Origin: Jiangella sp. DSM 45060
Lineage (GTDB): Bacteria; Actinomycetota; Actinomycetes; Jiangellales; Jiangellaceae
Direction: 5' to 3'
DNA: 64,000 nt
NCBI RefSeq assembly: GCF_900105175.1
Contig: NZ_LT629771.1
Location: 7,212,622 to 7,276,621, forward strand
A program made the translations under genes and the position numbers. This document shows, in pieces, positions 54,360-63,223 of this stretch. Within the stretch, counting starts at the first letter, position 1. Every line of letters starts with the position of its first letter. Below the pieces are notes generated by a model that saw only the letters and a program-made list of their open reading frames with translations, was not told where the DNA came from and made no database searches.

Positions 54360-55159
54360 GCCGTCACCTCCTGGACGTCGCCGGCCACGCGTTCGCGGGT
54401 GCGGCCGGTCGCGTCGAGGAACACCTCGTCGAGCGTGGGGTCGGACGCCAGGCCGAGCCGCGCGCGCAGCTCCGCCTTCAGCGACGCCGGCGTGCCGGAG
54501 CGCACGATGCGGCCGTCGTCGATGATCGCCAGCCGGTCGCAGAGCTGGTCGGCCTCCTCGAGGTACTGGGTGGTGAGGAACACGGTGGTGCCGCGCTGGT
54601 TGATGCGCCGCACCTCGTCCCAGACGCCGAGCCGGCTGGCGGGGTCGAGGCCGGTGGTCGGCTCGTCGAGGAACAGCACCTCGGGCCGGTGCACCAGCGC
54701 CGACGCGAGGTCGAGCCGGCGCTTCATGCCGCCCGAGTAGCCCTTGATCCGCCTGTCGGCGGCCTCGGTCAGCTCGACCAGTTCGAGCAGTTCCTCCGCC
54801 CGGGCCGCCGCGTCGGCCGCGCCGCTGCCGAACAGCCGCGCCTGCAGCTCGATCAGCTCGCGCCCGGTCTGCCGCGGGTCGAGCCCGGCCTCCTGCAGCG
54901 CGACGCCGATGCGCCGGCGGACGGCGTCGGGGTCGGCCGTGACGTCGATGCCGGCGACGCGCGCGGTGCCCGACGTGATGGTGAGCAGCGTGGTGAGCAT
55001 GCGGACGGTCGTCGACTTCCCGGCGCCGTTGGGCCCCAGGAATCCGAAGACCTCACCGGCGGTGACGCCGAGGTCGACGCCGCGGACGGCGTCGACGGTG
55101 CCGGATCGGCCGCGATACTGCTTGACCAGGCCCTCGGCCTCGATCGCGAGAGCGTTCAT
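54356..55159 (-). CDS. ABC exporter ATP-binding protein (DrrA-like)
   Basis: 267 aa from ATG 55159, preceded by GAGGAGG. Walker A is GPNGAGKSTT, signature YSGGMKRR, Walker B VLFLDEPTTGLDP, with an H-loop replaced by LTTQYLEEADQ as in DrrA proteins, which use Gln/Tyr there. It drives export of a drug or lipid with the overlapping permease. Confidence 0.91.
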   Translation of the reverse strand: MNALAIEAEGLVKQYRGRSGTVDAVRGVDLGVTAGEVFGFLGPNGAGKSTTVRMLTTLLTITSGTARVAGIDVTADPDAVRRRIGVALQEAGLDPRQTGRELIELQARLFGSGAADAAARAEELLELVELTEAADRRIKGYSGGMKRRLDLASALVHRPEVLFLDEPTTGLDPASRLGVWDEVRRINQRGTTVFLTTQYLEEADQLCDRLAIIDDGRIVRSGTPASLKAELRARLGLASDPTLDEVFLDATGRTRERVAGDVQEVTA

Positions 55160-55263
55160 GGTCCCTCCTCGTGGTCCATGCCACGGGGGCGCACGGTGCG
55201 TCCCCCCACCGAGACGTCGAACCGTAACCGCCGATACCGACAAGGTCGGCCGAGGAGATGTCG

Positions 55264-56364
55264 TCAGCGCACGACGACGGTGACCTGCTGCGCGTGGTTG
55301 TTGGCCATGCCCTGACGGTTCCAGGCCTGGTCGACGGGCTGCTCGTGGCCGGCGGCGTCGCGGGCGCGGGCACGCAGCTCGTGCCGTCCGGGGTGGGCCG
55401 TCCACTCGAACCGCCACGACCGCCACGCGTACGGCGCCGGCTGCGGGCCCAGCTCGGCCGTCCGCCAGCTGCCGCCGTCGTCGGTGCTGACCTCGACGGA
55501 CTCGACCGGCGCCCAGCCCGACCACGCCCGCCCGGTCAGCTCGACGACGCCGGGGTCGAGCACGCGGACCCGGCTCTGGAAGTCGGGGACGCCGGGCGGC
55601 TGGATCAGCGCCCTGGGCAGGATGCGGGTCACCGGCTCGCCGGGGTCGTCGGCCGCCTGTTTCACCCGGTACGCCGTCACGTTCTGGAAGCCGTCGAACG
55701 CCGATTCCAGCACGTCGACGCCGACCAGCCACTTCACGTGCGCCATGCCGTACCAGCCGGGGACGATCAGCCGCACGGGCGCGCCGTGCTGCGGCGGCAG
55801 CGGCCCGCCGTTCATCTCGTCGGCCAGCAGGACGTCGTCGCGCAGCGCCTCGGCCAGCGGCAGCCCGCGCTGGTACGTCTGCTCGACGCCGCGTTCGAGG
55901 CCGCGGTCGGCGCCGGTGAACGCGACGTCGACGGCGGACGTGGCCACGCCGGCCTCGGCGAGCACGGCCGCCAGCGGTGTGCCCGTCCACTCCGCGGTGC
56001 CGACCGCTTCGTCCAGCCACGGCTGGCTGACCGGCCGCGGGCTCAGCCGGGCCCGCCCGTTGCCGGCGCACTCCAGCGTGACGCGGTGGGTCACCCGTGG
56101 CCGTGCGCGCAGGTCGTCCAGGCTCAGCGAGAGCGGACGGGCGACCGCGCCGGACACCGTCAGGCGCCAGCCGGCCGGGTCGAGCGCCGGGATGTCGTAG
56201 TGCGTCAGCAGGTAGTGCAGGCCGGCCGGGGTGACGTCGTAGCGCAACGCCTCCAGCGGCAGGCCGTGGTTGCGGGCGGCGAGCCGCAGCTCGTCGACCG
56301 AGACGCCCTCGCCGGGTTCGGCGACGCGCGCCGGTGCGCTCACCCAGTCCTCGACCGTGCCCAT
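55264..56364 (-). CDS. Molybdopterin-dependent oxidoreductase, sulfite-oxidase family
   Basis: 366 aa. The SUOX-fold Moco domain shows HYLLTHYDIPALDP, VTLECAGNGRARLSPRP with Cys99 as the likely Mo ligand, and PVRLIVPGWYGMAHVKWL. A C-terminal Mo-co dimerisation domain follows (from about residue 260, RVRVLDPGVVELTGRAWSG). No Tat signal is seen, so it appears cytoplasmic. It could oxidise sulfite or reduce an oxidised sulfur/nitrogen compound. The MOSC protein at 46858 is not adjacent. If the sulfatase substrates give sulfite-level sulfur, a link is possible but unsupported. Confidence 0.87.
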   Translation of the reverse strand: MGTVEDWVSAPARVAEPGEGVSVDELRLAARNHGLPLEALRYDVTPAGLHYLLTHYDIPALDPAGWRLTVSGAVARPLSLSLDDLRARPRVTHRVTLECAGNGRARLSPRPVSQPWLDEAVGTAEWTGTPLAAVLAEAGVATSAVDVAFTGADRGLERGVEQTYQRGLPLAEALRDDVLLADEMNGGPLPPQHGAPVRLIVPGWYGMAHVKWLVGVDVLESAFDGFQNVTAYRVKQAADDPGEPVTRILPRALIQPPGVPDFQSRVRVLDPGVVELTGRAWSGWAPVESVEVSTDDGGSWRTAELGPQPAPYAWRSWRFEWTAHPGRHELRARARDAAGHEQPVDQAWNRQGMANNHAQQVTVVVR

Positions 56365-56478
56365 CGTCCAGTCGTACTCCCCGTGGCCCCGGCTGGCAAC
56401 CGTCCGGGCAGGTCACACGCGGCGTCACACGGCACGGTGGGAGAACGGGGACACGGCTGACACCCGAGGGGGAGCACC

Positions 56479-57849
56479 ATGTCCGATTTCACGCTCGACC
56501 AGTTGCGCGAGCAGGTCCGCGGCGCCGTGTACGCGTCCGGCGACGACGGCTACGATCAGGCCCGGCGCGTGTACAACGCGATGATCGACCGGCGGCCGCG
56601 GGTCGTCGTGCGGGCCGCCAACACCGGCGACGTCGCGACCGCCGTCCGCTACGCCCGCGCCCATGACCTGGAGGTCGCCGTCCGCGGCGGCTCGCACAGC
56701 GTGCCCGGCTTCGGCACCGTCGACGACGGGGTCGTCATCGACCTCGCCGCCATGCGCGGGGTCCGGGTCGACCCGGCCGCCCGGACGGCGCGCGCGGAGG
56801 GCGGCGCGACCTGGGGCGACTTCAACGCCGCGACGTATCCGTACGGGCTGGCCACGACCGGCGGCATCATCTCGACGACGGGGGTCGGCGGGCTGACGCT
56901 GGGCGGTGGCATCGGCTACCTGGCCCGCGGCCTCGGGTTGTCCTGCGACAACCTGGTCTCCGCCGACGTCGTCACCGCGGACGGCAGCATCCTGGTGGCC
57001 AGCGAGCAGGAGAACGCCGACCTGTTCTGGGCGCTGCGCGGCGGCGGCGGCAACTTCGGCGTCGTGACGTCGCTGGAGTTCCAGCTGCACCCGGTGAAGG
57101 ACATCTACGGCGGGCCGATGTTCTTCTCACTCGACGACGCCGCCGATGTGCTGCGGTTCTACCGCGAGTTCATCCAGGACGCGCCCGAGCAGTTCGGCGG
57201 TTTCCCGGCGTACCAGATCGCGCCGCCGCTGCCGTTCATCCCGGAGGCCCGTCACGGCGAGCCGTTCCTGGCGTTCGTGTCCTGCTGGGCCGGGCCGATG
57301 GACGAGGGCGAGTCGGTGCTCAAGGAACTGCGCGATGTCGCACCGATCGTCGCCGAACACGTCGGCCCGATGCCGTACCCGGCGCTGAACAGCGCGTTCG
57401 ACGCCCTGGTGCCGCCCGGACTGCAGCACTACTGGAAGGCGAACTTCGTCCGGGACCTGTCGGACGAGGTGATCGCGGCGCACCTCGACCACGGCCCCAA
57501 GGTGCCCGTCGTCAACTCGACGATGCACATCTACCCGATCAACGGCGCGGTCCACCGGGTCGCGCCCGACGCCACCGCCTTCGGCCACCGCGAGGCCACC
57601 TTCGCGACGGTGATCGCCGGCATGTGGCCGGACCCGGCGCAGAACGACGCGAACATCGGCTGGGTGCGCGACTACTACGCGGCCACCGCGCCGCACTCGG
57701 AGGAAGGCGGCTACGTCAACTTCATGGCCGCCGACGACCAGGACCGGGTCGCCGCCAACTACGGCGGCAACTACGAGCGGCTCCGCGCCGTGAAGCGCGT
57801 CTACGACCCGGACAACGTGTTCCACCTGAACCAGAACATCGCACCGTAA
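56479..57849 (+). CDS. FAD-linked oxidase, berberine-bridge-enzyme type
   Basis: 456 aa; ATG 56479 follows GAGGGGGAG. PCMH FAD domain: RPRVVVRAANTGDVATAVRYA, VRGGSHSVPGFG with His73 the probable flavin attachment site, GLTLGGGIGYLARGLGLSCDN and FWALRGGGGNFGVVTSLEF. The C-terminal VYDPDNVFHLNQNIAP is the BBE ending. The second-attachment Cys position appears to be Thr (STTGVGG). Same length as the paralogue at 9935-11305 but clearly diverged in sequence. Oxidises sugars or metabolites using O2. Confidence 0.88.
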   Translation: MSDFTLDQLREQVRGAVYASGDDGYDQARRVYNAMIDRRPRVVVRAANTGDVATAVRYARAHDLEVAVRGGSHSVPGFGTVDDGVVIDLAAMRGVRVDPAARTARAEGGATWGDFNAATYPYGLATTGGIISTTGVGGLTLGGGIGYLARGLGLSCDNLVSADVVTADGSILVASEQENADLFWALRGGGGNFGVVTSLEFQLHPVKDIYGGPMFFSLDDAADVLRFYREFIQDAPEQFGGFPAYQIAPPLPFIPEARHGEPFLAFVSCWAGPMDEGESVLKELRDVAPIVAEHVGPMPYPALNSAFDALVPPGLQHYWKANFVRDLSDEVIAAHLDHGPKVPVVNSTMHIYPINGAVHRVAPDATAFGHREATFATVIAGMWPDPAQNDANIGWVRDYYAATAPHSEEGGYVNFMAADDQDRVAANYGGNYERLRAVKRVYDPDNVFHLNQNIAP

Positions 57850-57882
57850 TTCGGTGGCCGCCGTCGCCTCGGCATTGCGACC

Positions 57883-59055
57883 ATGCATCGCATGGAGCAG
57901 TTGTCGAAGCATCTCGTGAACTGGGCCAGCATCCTGGACCCCAAGACGCGTGAGCAGGCCGAGGCGACGGCTGCCATGCCGTTCATCCACCCGCACGTTG
58001 CGCTGATGCCCGACGCCCATCTGGGGCTCGGCGCCACGGTCGGGTCGGTGATCCCGACGGTCCGGGCGATCATCCCGGCCGCCGTCGGAGTCGACATCGG
58101 CTGCGGCATGATCGCCGTTCGCACGCAGTTCACGCTGGCCGACCTCGCCGGTCGCGACCGCGCCGAACTGCGGCGAGCGGTCGAGGCCGCCGTCCCGCTG
58201 GCAGCGGGCAACTACAACAGCGAGCTGACCCCATCGGCGGCCGAGCGGGTCGCAGCGCTCGAGGGCATGCAGGGCGCCGACGCCGCCGACGCGACGGCCG
58301 GCAACTGGCGGCTGCAGCTGGGCAGCCTCGGTTCCGGCAATCATTTCATCGAGGTGTGCGCCGACGAAGAGGACCGCGTGTGGCTGTTCCTGCACTCCGG
58401 GAGCCGCGGCGTCGGCAACCGCATCGCGCAGCGGCACATCAAGGTCGCCCGCGATCTGTGTGCCCGCTGGTACATCGAGCTGCCGCACCCCGATCTCGCC
58501 TACTTGGTCGAGGGCACCGACGAGTTCTGGGCCTACATCCGGCAGATGCGGTGGGCGCAGCGCTTCGCCTTCCTCAACCGCGAGGAGATGATGGACCGGC
58601 TGGCCGGATGCCTGTCGGAGTGGGCCGGCGCCGATGTCGTGGAGCACGAGCGCATCAACTGCCACCACAACTACACCGAGCGCGAGCGGCACTTCGGCCA
58701 GGACGTGTGGTTGAGCCGCAAGGGCGCCATCCACGCGGGCGAGGGCGTGCCGGGACTGATCCCGGGTTCCATGGGCACGGCGTCGTACGTGGTGACGGGC
58801 AAGGGCAACGCGCTCGCGCTGAACTCGTCGCCACACGGCGCGGGCCGCACCCACTCGCGGCGCAAGGCACGCGCCACGTTCACCCACGAGCAGCTGCGCA
58901 AGCGCATGGCCGGCATCGAGTGGCGCGACACCGACGCGTTCCTCGACGAGATCCCCGACGCCTACAAGGACATCGACGTCGTCATGGCCGACTCGGTGGA
59001 CCTCGTCGAGGTGCGGCACACGCTGCGCCAGTTGGTGAACGTCAAGGGGGAGTGA
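57883..59055 (+). CDS. rtcB: RtcB-family RNA ligase
   Basis: 390 aa from ATG 57883; ATG 57892 is also possible and no ribosome site decides. Family blocks: MPDAHLGLGATVGSVIPT, VDIGCGM with metal ligand Cys74, GSLGSGNHFIEV, HSGSRGVGNRI, NCHHNYTERE, GSMGTASYVV and SSPHGAGR with His318, the guanylylated residue. RtcB joins 2',3'-cyclic phosphate or 3'-phosphate RNA ends to 5'-OH using GTP and Mn. It is shorter than E. coli RtcB (408 aa). No RtcA or archease partner is nearby. It overlaps the convergent RidA gene by 14 bp. Confidence 0.93.
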   Translation: MHRMEQLSKHLVNWASILDPKTREQAEATAAMPFIHPHVALMPDAHLGLGATVGSVIPTVRAIIPAAVGVDIGCGMIAVRTQFTLADLAGRDRAELRRAVEAAVPLAAGNYNSELTPSAAERVAALEGMQGADAADATAGNWRLQLGSLGSGNHFIEVCADEEDRVWLFLHSGSRGVGNRIAQRHIKVARDLCARWYIELPHPDLAYLVEGTDEFWAYIRQMRWAQRFAFLNREEMMDRLAGCLSEWAGADVVEHERINCHHNYTERERHFGQDVWLSRKGAIHAGEGVPGLIPGSMGTASYVVTGKGNALALNSSPHGAGRTHSRRKARATFTHEQLRKRMAGIEWRDTDAFLDEIPDAYKDIDVVMADSVDLVEVRHTLRQLVNVKGE

Positions 59056-59449
59056 CGGACAGGACGGCGACGGCTTCGACCTCGATGCGGTAGCGGGGGT
59101 CGGCGAACCCGGCTACGCGTACCAGCGTGCTGGCCGGGTGCGCCGCCCCGGTGAAGTAGCGCGACCGCACCTCGCGCAGCTCGTCGCGGTGGGCCTGGTA
59201 GTCCTCGCCGACGTAGACGGTGACCTTGACGACGTCGTCGAGGGTGCCGCCGGCCGCGACGAGCACGGCGCGGAGGTTGGCGAAGACGAGGTCGGCCTGC
59301 TCGACGATGTCGTCGGGCATGGTGCCGTCGGGCCGGAACCCCATGATGCCGCTGACGTAGACGGTGCTGCCGCCGGTCACCTTCACCGCCTGGCTGAACT
59401 GCCACGTCGGCGCATAGACGTCAGGCGGCGTCACGACCTCGCGGCGCAT
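59042..59449 (-). CDS. RidA/YjgF-family protein
   Basis: 135 aa from ATG 59449, in a TGATG junction with the permease stop. WQFSQAVKVTGGSTVYVSGI, FANLRAVLVAAGGTLDDVVKVTVYV and RVAGFADPRYRIEVEAVAV are the RidA trimer-forming blocks, including the Arg/Glu active-site region. It hydrolyses reactive enamines/imines such as 2-aminoacrylate. Its place at the end of the ABC importer operon suggests the imported compound is degraded through an imine intermediate. Confidence 0.9.
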   Translation of the reverse strand: MRREVVTPPDVYAPTWQFSQAVKVTGGSTVYVSGIMGFRPDGTMPDDIVEQADLVFANLRAVLVAAGGTLDDVVKVTVYVGEDYQAHRDELREVRSRYFTGAAHPASTLVRVAGFADPRYRIEVEAVAVLSVTPP

Positions 59450-60234
59450 CAGCCCACCGACCTGACGCCGGCCTCGTACCACGGCGCCCACTTGCGCCGG
59501 GCGGCCGAGATGGTCAGCAGCAGACCATTCGCCACGATCACCATGACCAGCACGATCGCCAGCGCCTCGTCCATCCGGAAGTCGAACGCGACCTGCTCCA
59601 GCCGGTGTCCCAGCCCGCCGGCGCCGCCGAGGAACTCGCCCAGCACGACGCCGGTGAAGGCGAGCGCCGAGCCGCGCTGGATGCCGGCGAGCGAGAACGG
59701 CAGCGTCGCCGGCAGCACGATCTTCAGCCCGAGCGCCGGCCCGCGGAACCCGAAGACGCGGCCGGCCCGGATCAGCGAGCCGTTCACGGTCTCGACCCCC
59801 TCCATGGTGTTGAGCAGGATCGGGAACACCGCCAGCAGGAACGCCAGGGCGATCTTCGACGCGCTGCCCAGGCCCAGGGCGAGGATGAACAACGGCGCCA
59901 GCGCCACCTTCGGCGTCGAGTAGAGCAGCCAGAGGAACGGCGCCACGGTGAAGTGCAGGACGGGGAACCAGCCGACAGTCAGCCCCACGACCAGCCCGAC
60001 GACGATCGCGAGCGCCAGTCCGGCGAACAGGTTCTGCAGGCTGAACACGAACGCGTCCCAGAACTCCGGGTCGCCGAGCAGGTCGACGAACGCGGCGCCG
60101 ACGTCGGTCGGCGGCGGCAGGAACGCCTCCTCGACCAGCCCGAGCCGGGTGACGGCGAGCTGCCAGAACACCAGCAGCACCACGACGACGGCCGCCAGCA
60201 GCAGGACGTAGCGCAGGTCGGAGCGACGGCTCAT
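59449..60234 (-). CDS. Nitrate/sulfonate/taurine-type ABC permease (SsuC-like)
   Basis: 261 aa; the start overlaps the previous gene's stop. LPPPTDVGAAFVDLL, the long hydrophobic core and EAA loop (RAGRVFGFRGPALGLKIVLPATLPFSLAGIQRGSALAFTGVVLGE) are typical. It pairs with the next permease; two different permeases are encoded with one ATPase and one binding protein, as in riboflavin/pyrimidine-precursor or aromatic sulfonate importers. Confidence 0.9.
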   Translation of the reverse strand: MSRRSDLRYVLLLAAVVVVLLVFWQLAVTRLGLVEEAFLPPPTDVGAAFVDLLGDPEFWDAFVFSLQNLFAGLALAIVVGLVVGLTVGWFPVLHFTVAPFLWLLYSTPKVALAPLFILALGLGSASKIALAFLLAVFPILLNTMEGVETVNGSLIRAGRVFGFRGPALGLKIVLPATLPFSLAGIQRGSALAFTGVVLGEFLGGAGGLGHRLEQVAFDFRMDEALAIVLVMVIVANGLLLTISAARRKWAPWYEAGVRSVG

Positions 60235-61061
60235 CGTGCCCCCTTCGTCCAGGGCGCCACCCAGCGCCCGACGCCGCCGATCAGCTGGGTCATACCGACG
60301 CTCCAGAGGACGACCATCGCGATGGCGGCGAACGACTGGTCGGTCTGGTAGCTGTTCGCCGTCCGGACGATCAGCGCGCCCATGCCCGTCGAGGTGCCGG
60401 CCAGCTCCGCGACGATCAGCGCGATCGTCGCCATCACCGCGCCCTGCCGCATCCCGGCGATGAGGAACGCCACCGTCGACGGCAGGAACACCTTGCGGTA
60501 CAGCTGCAGCCGGCCGCCGCCGTACACGCGGGCGGCGTTGACGAGCGACGGGCTGGTGGTGCGCATGCCGGCCGACACGTTCAGCAGGATCGGGAACAGC
60601 GCGCCCATGACCACCAGGAACACCACCGGCCCGGTGCCGAACCCGAACCACGCCAGCGCCAGCGGCTGGTACGCGAGCATCGGCGTCGCGTAGATCGTCC
60701 AGGCCATCGGCCCGACGACGCGGTCGACGGCGAGCGACGAGCCCATCAGCAGCCCGAGCGGCACCCCGATCACCGTCGCCAGCCCGAAGCCGGTCAGCCA
60801 GGACCGGATCGACGTGGCGATGTGCTCACCCAGCTGCCCGGACGCCAGCAGTTCGTCGAACCCCTCCAGGATGCTCAGCGGCGGCGGCAGGAAGATCGGG
60901 TTGACCACCCGCCACGACCCGACGAGGAGCTGCCAGAGCGCCAGCACCACCAGCACCTCGCCGGTGACGATCAGCGCCTTGTACCGAGGGTCCAGGGCGG
61001 CCAGCCGGGCCGCGAGGCTCGGCCCCGCGGCCCGGGATGGACCGGACGCGACGGACGTCAC
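60231..61061 (-). CDS. Nitrate/sulfonate/taurine-type ABC permease (SsuC-like)
   Basis: 276 aa from GTG 61061, in a GTGA overlap with the binding-protein gene. NPIFLPPPLSILEGFDELLASG and the EAA loop VNAARVYGGGRLQLYRKVFLPSTVAFLIAGMRQG define the family. About six helices. Second permease of the importer. Confidence 0.9.
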   Translation of the reverse strand: MTSVASGPSRAAGPSLAARLAALDPRYKALIVTGEVLVVLALWQLLVGSWRVVNPIFLPPPLSILEGFDELLASGQLGEHIATSIRSWLTGFGLATVIGVPLGLLMGSSLAVDRVVGPMAWTIYATPMLAYQPLALAWFGFGTGPVVFLVVMGALFPILLNVSAGMRTTSPSLVNAARVYGGGRLQLYRKVFLPSTVAFLIAGMRQGAVMATIALIVAELAGTSTGMGALIVRTANSYQTDQSFAAIAMVVLWSVGMTQLIGGVGRWVAPWTKGAR

Positions 61062-62149
61062 GGGTAGACCAGCTCCTCAGAGGGCATCGCGGCCTCCAGG
61101 CCGAGCAGCTCCTGCGCCTTGTTCAGGTAGGACAGGTCGACGTGCTCGTCGAACGGCAGCGGGTCCAGCTGCTGTGTCTCGATGGTGGTGTCCCACGCCT
61201 CCTGGTCGAAGTACAGGTTCGGGCAGGCCAGGTGCCCGTCCAGCACCCACGGGTGGTCCTGCACACGCAGCTCGTCGACCTCGAAGTCGTTGGCCGCGTA
61301 GATGTCGAGGATCTCGTCCTTGTTCTCCGGGACCTCGCCGACGCCGGGCGCGAGGATGTGCTCCAGCGACTTCATGGTGGCGCGCAGGAACCGGACCGCC
61401 GTGTTCGGGTTGTCGGCCAGCCAGCCCTTGCCGGCGACGTGCAGGTCGTTGGCCCACGGCCGCAGCGCCTCGACGACGATGTTCGCGCCGTACTCGTCCA
61501 GCGCGGGCCGGTCGTCGCCGTAGAACGGGATCAGGGAGACGCGGTCGGTGACGAAGAACTCGCGCCAGGTGGCGGAGTCGGGGCCCGGGTAGACGATGTC
61601 GACGTCGACGCCTTCGAGGTCCCAGCCCTCCTCCTTCAGCACCCGCTGGCGCTGGAACTCGGCCGGGTCGCCGGTGGTGCCGGCCAGCACGACGTCGGTG
61701 CCGGCCAGCTGGTCGACGGAGGTGACGCCGGGCTGCACGGCGAAGTCGAAGTTCTGCCGGCAGAAGTGCCCGGCGAGCGGCATGACGCCGACCCCCGCGC
61801 GCACCGCTTCGATCACCGCGCCGGCACTTTCCACGCCGATGTCGGCGCTTCCGCTCGACACCGCGGCATTGACGTTGTCGGCGGTGATCACTTCCACGGA
61901 AAGACCTTCGTCCTCGTAGAAGCCCAACTCCGTGCCCACGACGTACATGGAGTACATGGTGATGTCCGGAAAGGGGATCGCGACGGTGATTTCGGTGTCC
62001 TCGGCGGCTCCCGGTTCGCCGTCACCGAGGTCGGCCGCCTCGACCGGATCGTCGTCCCCGGCCGTAGACGGCACGTCGGTGCAGGCCGCGAGCGTGATCA
62101 TGGCCGTGCCGGCGATCATGGCGACTGGCAGCACCAGTGATCTGCGCAT
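61058..62149 (-). CDS. NMT1/TauA-type ABC importer, substrate-binding lipoprotein
   Basis: 363 aa from ATG 62149; signal peptide ending ITLAACTD (lipobox Cys near residue 22). NMT1/THI5-like fold: VAIPFPDITMYSMYVVGTELGFYEDEGLSVEVITAD, SGSADIGVESAGAVIEAV, PGVTSVDQLAGTDVVLAG. Ligands of this family include thiamine precursors, nitrate, taurine and aromatic sulfonates, so the cargo is undetermined. It begins an operon of binding protein, two permeases and RidA; the ATPase is encoded divergently. Confidence 0.88.
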   Translation of the reverse strand: MRRSLVLPVAMIAGTAMITLAACTDVPSTAGDDDPVEAADLGDGEPGAAEDTEITVAIPFPDITMYSMYVVGTELGFYEDEGLSVEVITADNVNAAVSSGSADIGVESAGAVIEAVRAGVGVMPLAGHFCRQNFDFAVQPGVTSVDQLAGTDVVLAGTTGDPAEFQRQRVLKEEGWDLEGVDVDIVYPGPDSATWREFFVTDRVSLIPFYGDDRPALDEYGANIVVEALRPWANDLHVAGKGWLADNPNTAVRFLRATMKSLEHILAPGVGEVPENKDEILDIYAANDFEVDELRVQDHPWVLDGHLACPNLYFDQEAWDTTIETQQLDPLPFDEHVDLSYLNKAQELLGLEAAMPSEELVYP

Positions 62150-62368
62150 TTCACATCTCCGTTCCACGAGGTTCCGCCGATGCCCACCGGGGTTCCGGGC
62201 CGATCAGTATTCGGATCACCATATTGATTGCGCGGCCGGAGTCGAGGCCCGCGTTCTCCCCATTCCCGTATCACGCGATGCGGATTTCGCTCGGTACGTT
62301 TCCTTCCGCCGGTCGCCGCTTTTTCCTACGCTCGACCAAACGCATCGCAGATCGACGGGAGACACCGC
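62150..62368. promoter_or_regulatory. Divergent intergenic region of the NMT1-type importer
   Basis: 219 bp separate the binding-protein gene from the ATPase gene. It is richer in A/T (for example CAGTATTCGGATCACCATATTG and TCGCCGCTTTTTCC) than its flanks and must hold both promoters. No clear dyad or hairpin was found. Confidence 0.4.
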
Positions 62369-63223
62369 ATGGGCATCTCGCTCGCCACCGAGGCCGGCCA
62401 GCCGCCGGGGCGCCGCCCGCAGGACCGCCGGCCGCTCATCAGCGTCCGCGGCCTGTCGGTCCGCTACGGCGCCGGCCGGAAGGGCAAGCAGGTGGTCGCG
62501 ATCGAGGACGTGAACCTCGACGTGTTCCCGGGTGAGGTGCTGACGGTGCTCGGGCCCAGCGGCTGCGGCAAGACCACGATGATGAACACCGTCGCCGGCA
62601 TCGTGCCCGCGACGGAGGGCACGGTCACGGTCGACGGCGCGCCGGTCACCGGCCCCGGGCCGGACCGCGCGGTCGTCTTCCAGGACTACGCGCTGATGCC
62701 GTGGCGGACGGTCGCGGCGAACGTGCGCTTCGGCATGGAGATGCAGACGAAGCTGCGCGGCCGCGACGCCGACCGGCAGGTGAAGGACGCGATCGAGCTG
62801 GTCGGGCTGACCGGCTTCGAGAACGCCTACCCGCGTGAGCTGTCCGGCGGCATGCAGCAGCGGGTCGGCCTCGCCCGGGCGCTGGTCGCCGAGCCGGCGA
62901 TCCTGCTGATGGACGAGCCGCTCGGCGCGGTCGACGCGCTCACCCGCGAGGTCATGCGCGGCGAGCTGGAGCGGATCATCTCCACGACCGGCAAGACGGT
63001 CATGTTCATCACGCACAGCATCGAGGAGGCGATCCTGCTCGGCGACCGGGTGGCGGTGTTCAGCCGCCATCCCGGCACGGTGGCGGAGATCCTCGACGTC
63101 GACCTGCCCCGCCCGCGCTCCGAGCGGGCCGCCCAGGGCGACTCGCGCTACGTCGAGCTGCGCAACCACCTCTGGGACGTGCTCGAGAACGACGCCCGCG
63201 ACGCCGCGAAGGACCAGCGGTGA
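62369..63223 (+). CDS. Nitrate/sulfonate/taurine-type ABC ATPase (SsuB-like)
   Basis: 284 aa from ATG 62369 (GACGGGAG upstream). Walker [29 protein letters not shown] (Q-loop), signature LSGGMQQR, Walker [15 protein letters not shown] and [14 protein letters not shown]. The C-terminal extension ([18 protein letters not shown]) is typical. It energises the divergent importer. Its stop overlaps the alcohol dehydrogenase start (TGATG), so the oxidoreductase is co-expressed with transport. Confidence 0.92.
   Translation: MGISLATEAGQPPGRRPQDRRPLISVRGLSVRYGAGRKGKQVVAIEDVNLDVFPGEVLTVLGPSGCGKTTMMNTVAGIVPATEGTVTVDGAPVTGPGPDRAVVFQDYALMPWRTVAANVRFGMEMQTKLRGRDADRQVKDAIELVGLTGFENAYPRELSGGMQQRVGLARALVAEPAILLMDEPLGAVDALTREVMRGELERIISTTGKTVMFITHSIEEAILLGDRVAVFSRHPGTVAEILDVDLPRPRSERAAQGDSRYVELRNHLWDVLENDARDAAKDQR

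Noticed and set aside
56479-57849. Bicovalent flavin attachment through Cys156 of LSCDN
   Set aside because: In known bicovalent oxidases the Cys lies in the earlier xxCxGVG block, which is STTGVGG here; LSCDN aligns with a non-attachment position.
57127-59019. 630-codon minus-strand frame opposite rtcB and the FAD oxidase
   Set aside because: Shadow of two well-supported plus-strand genes; composition lacks protein-like motifs.
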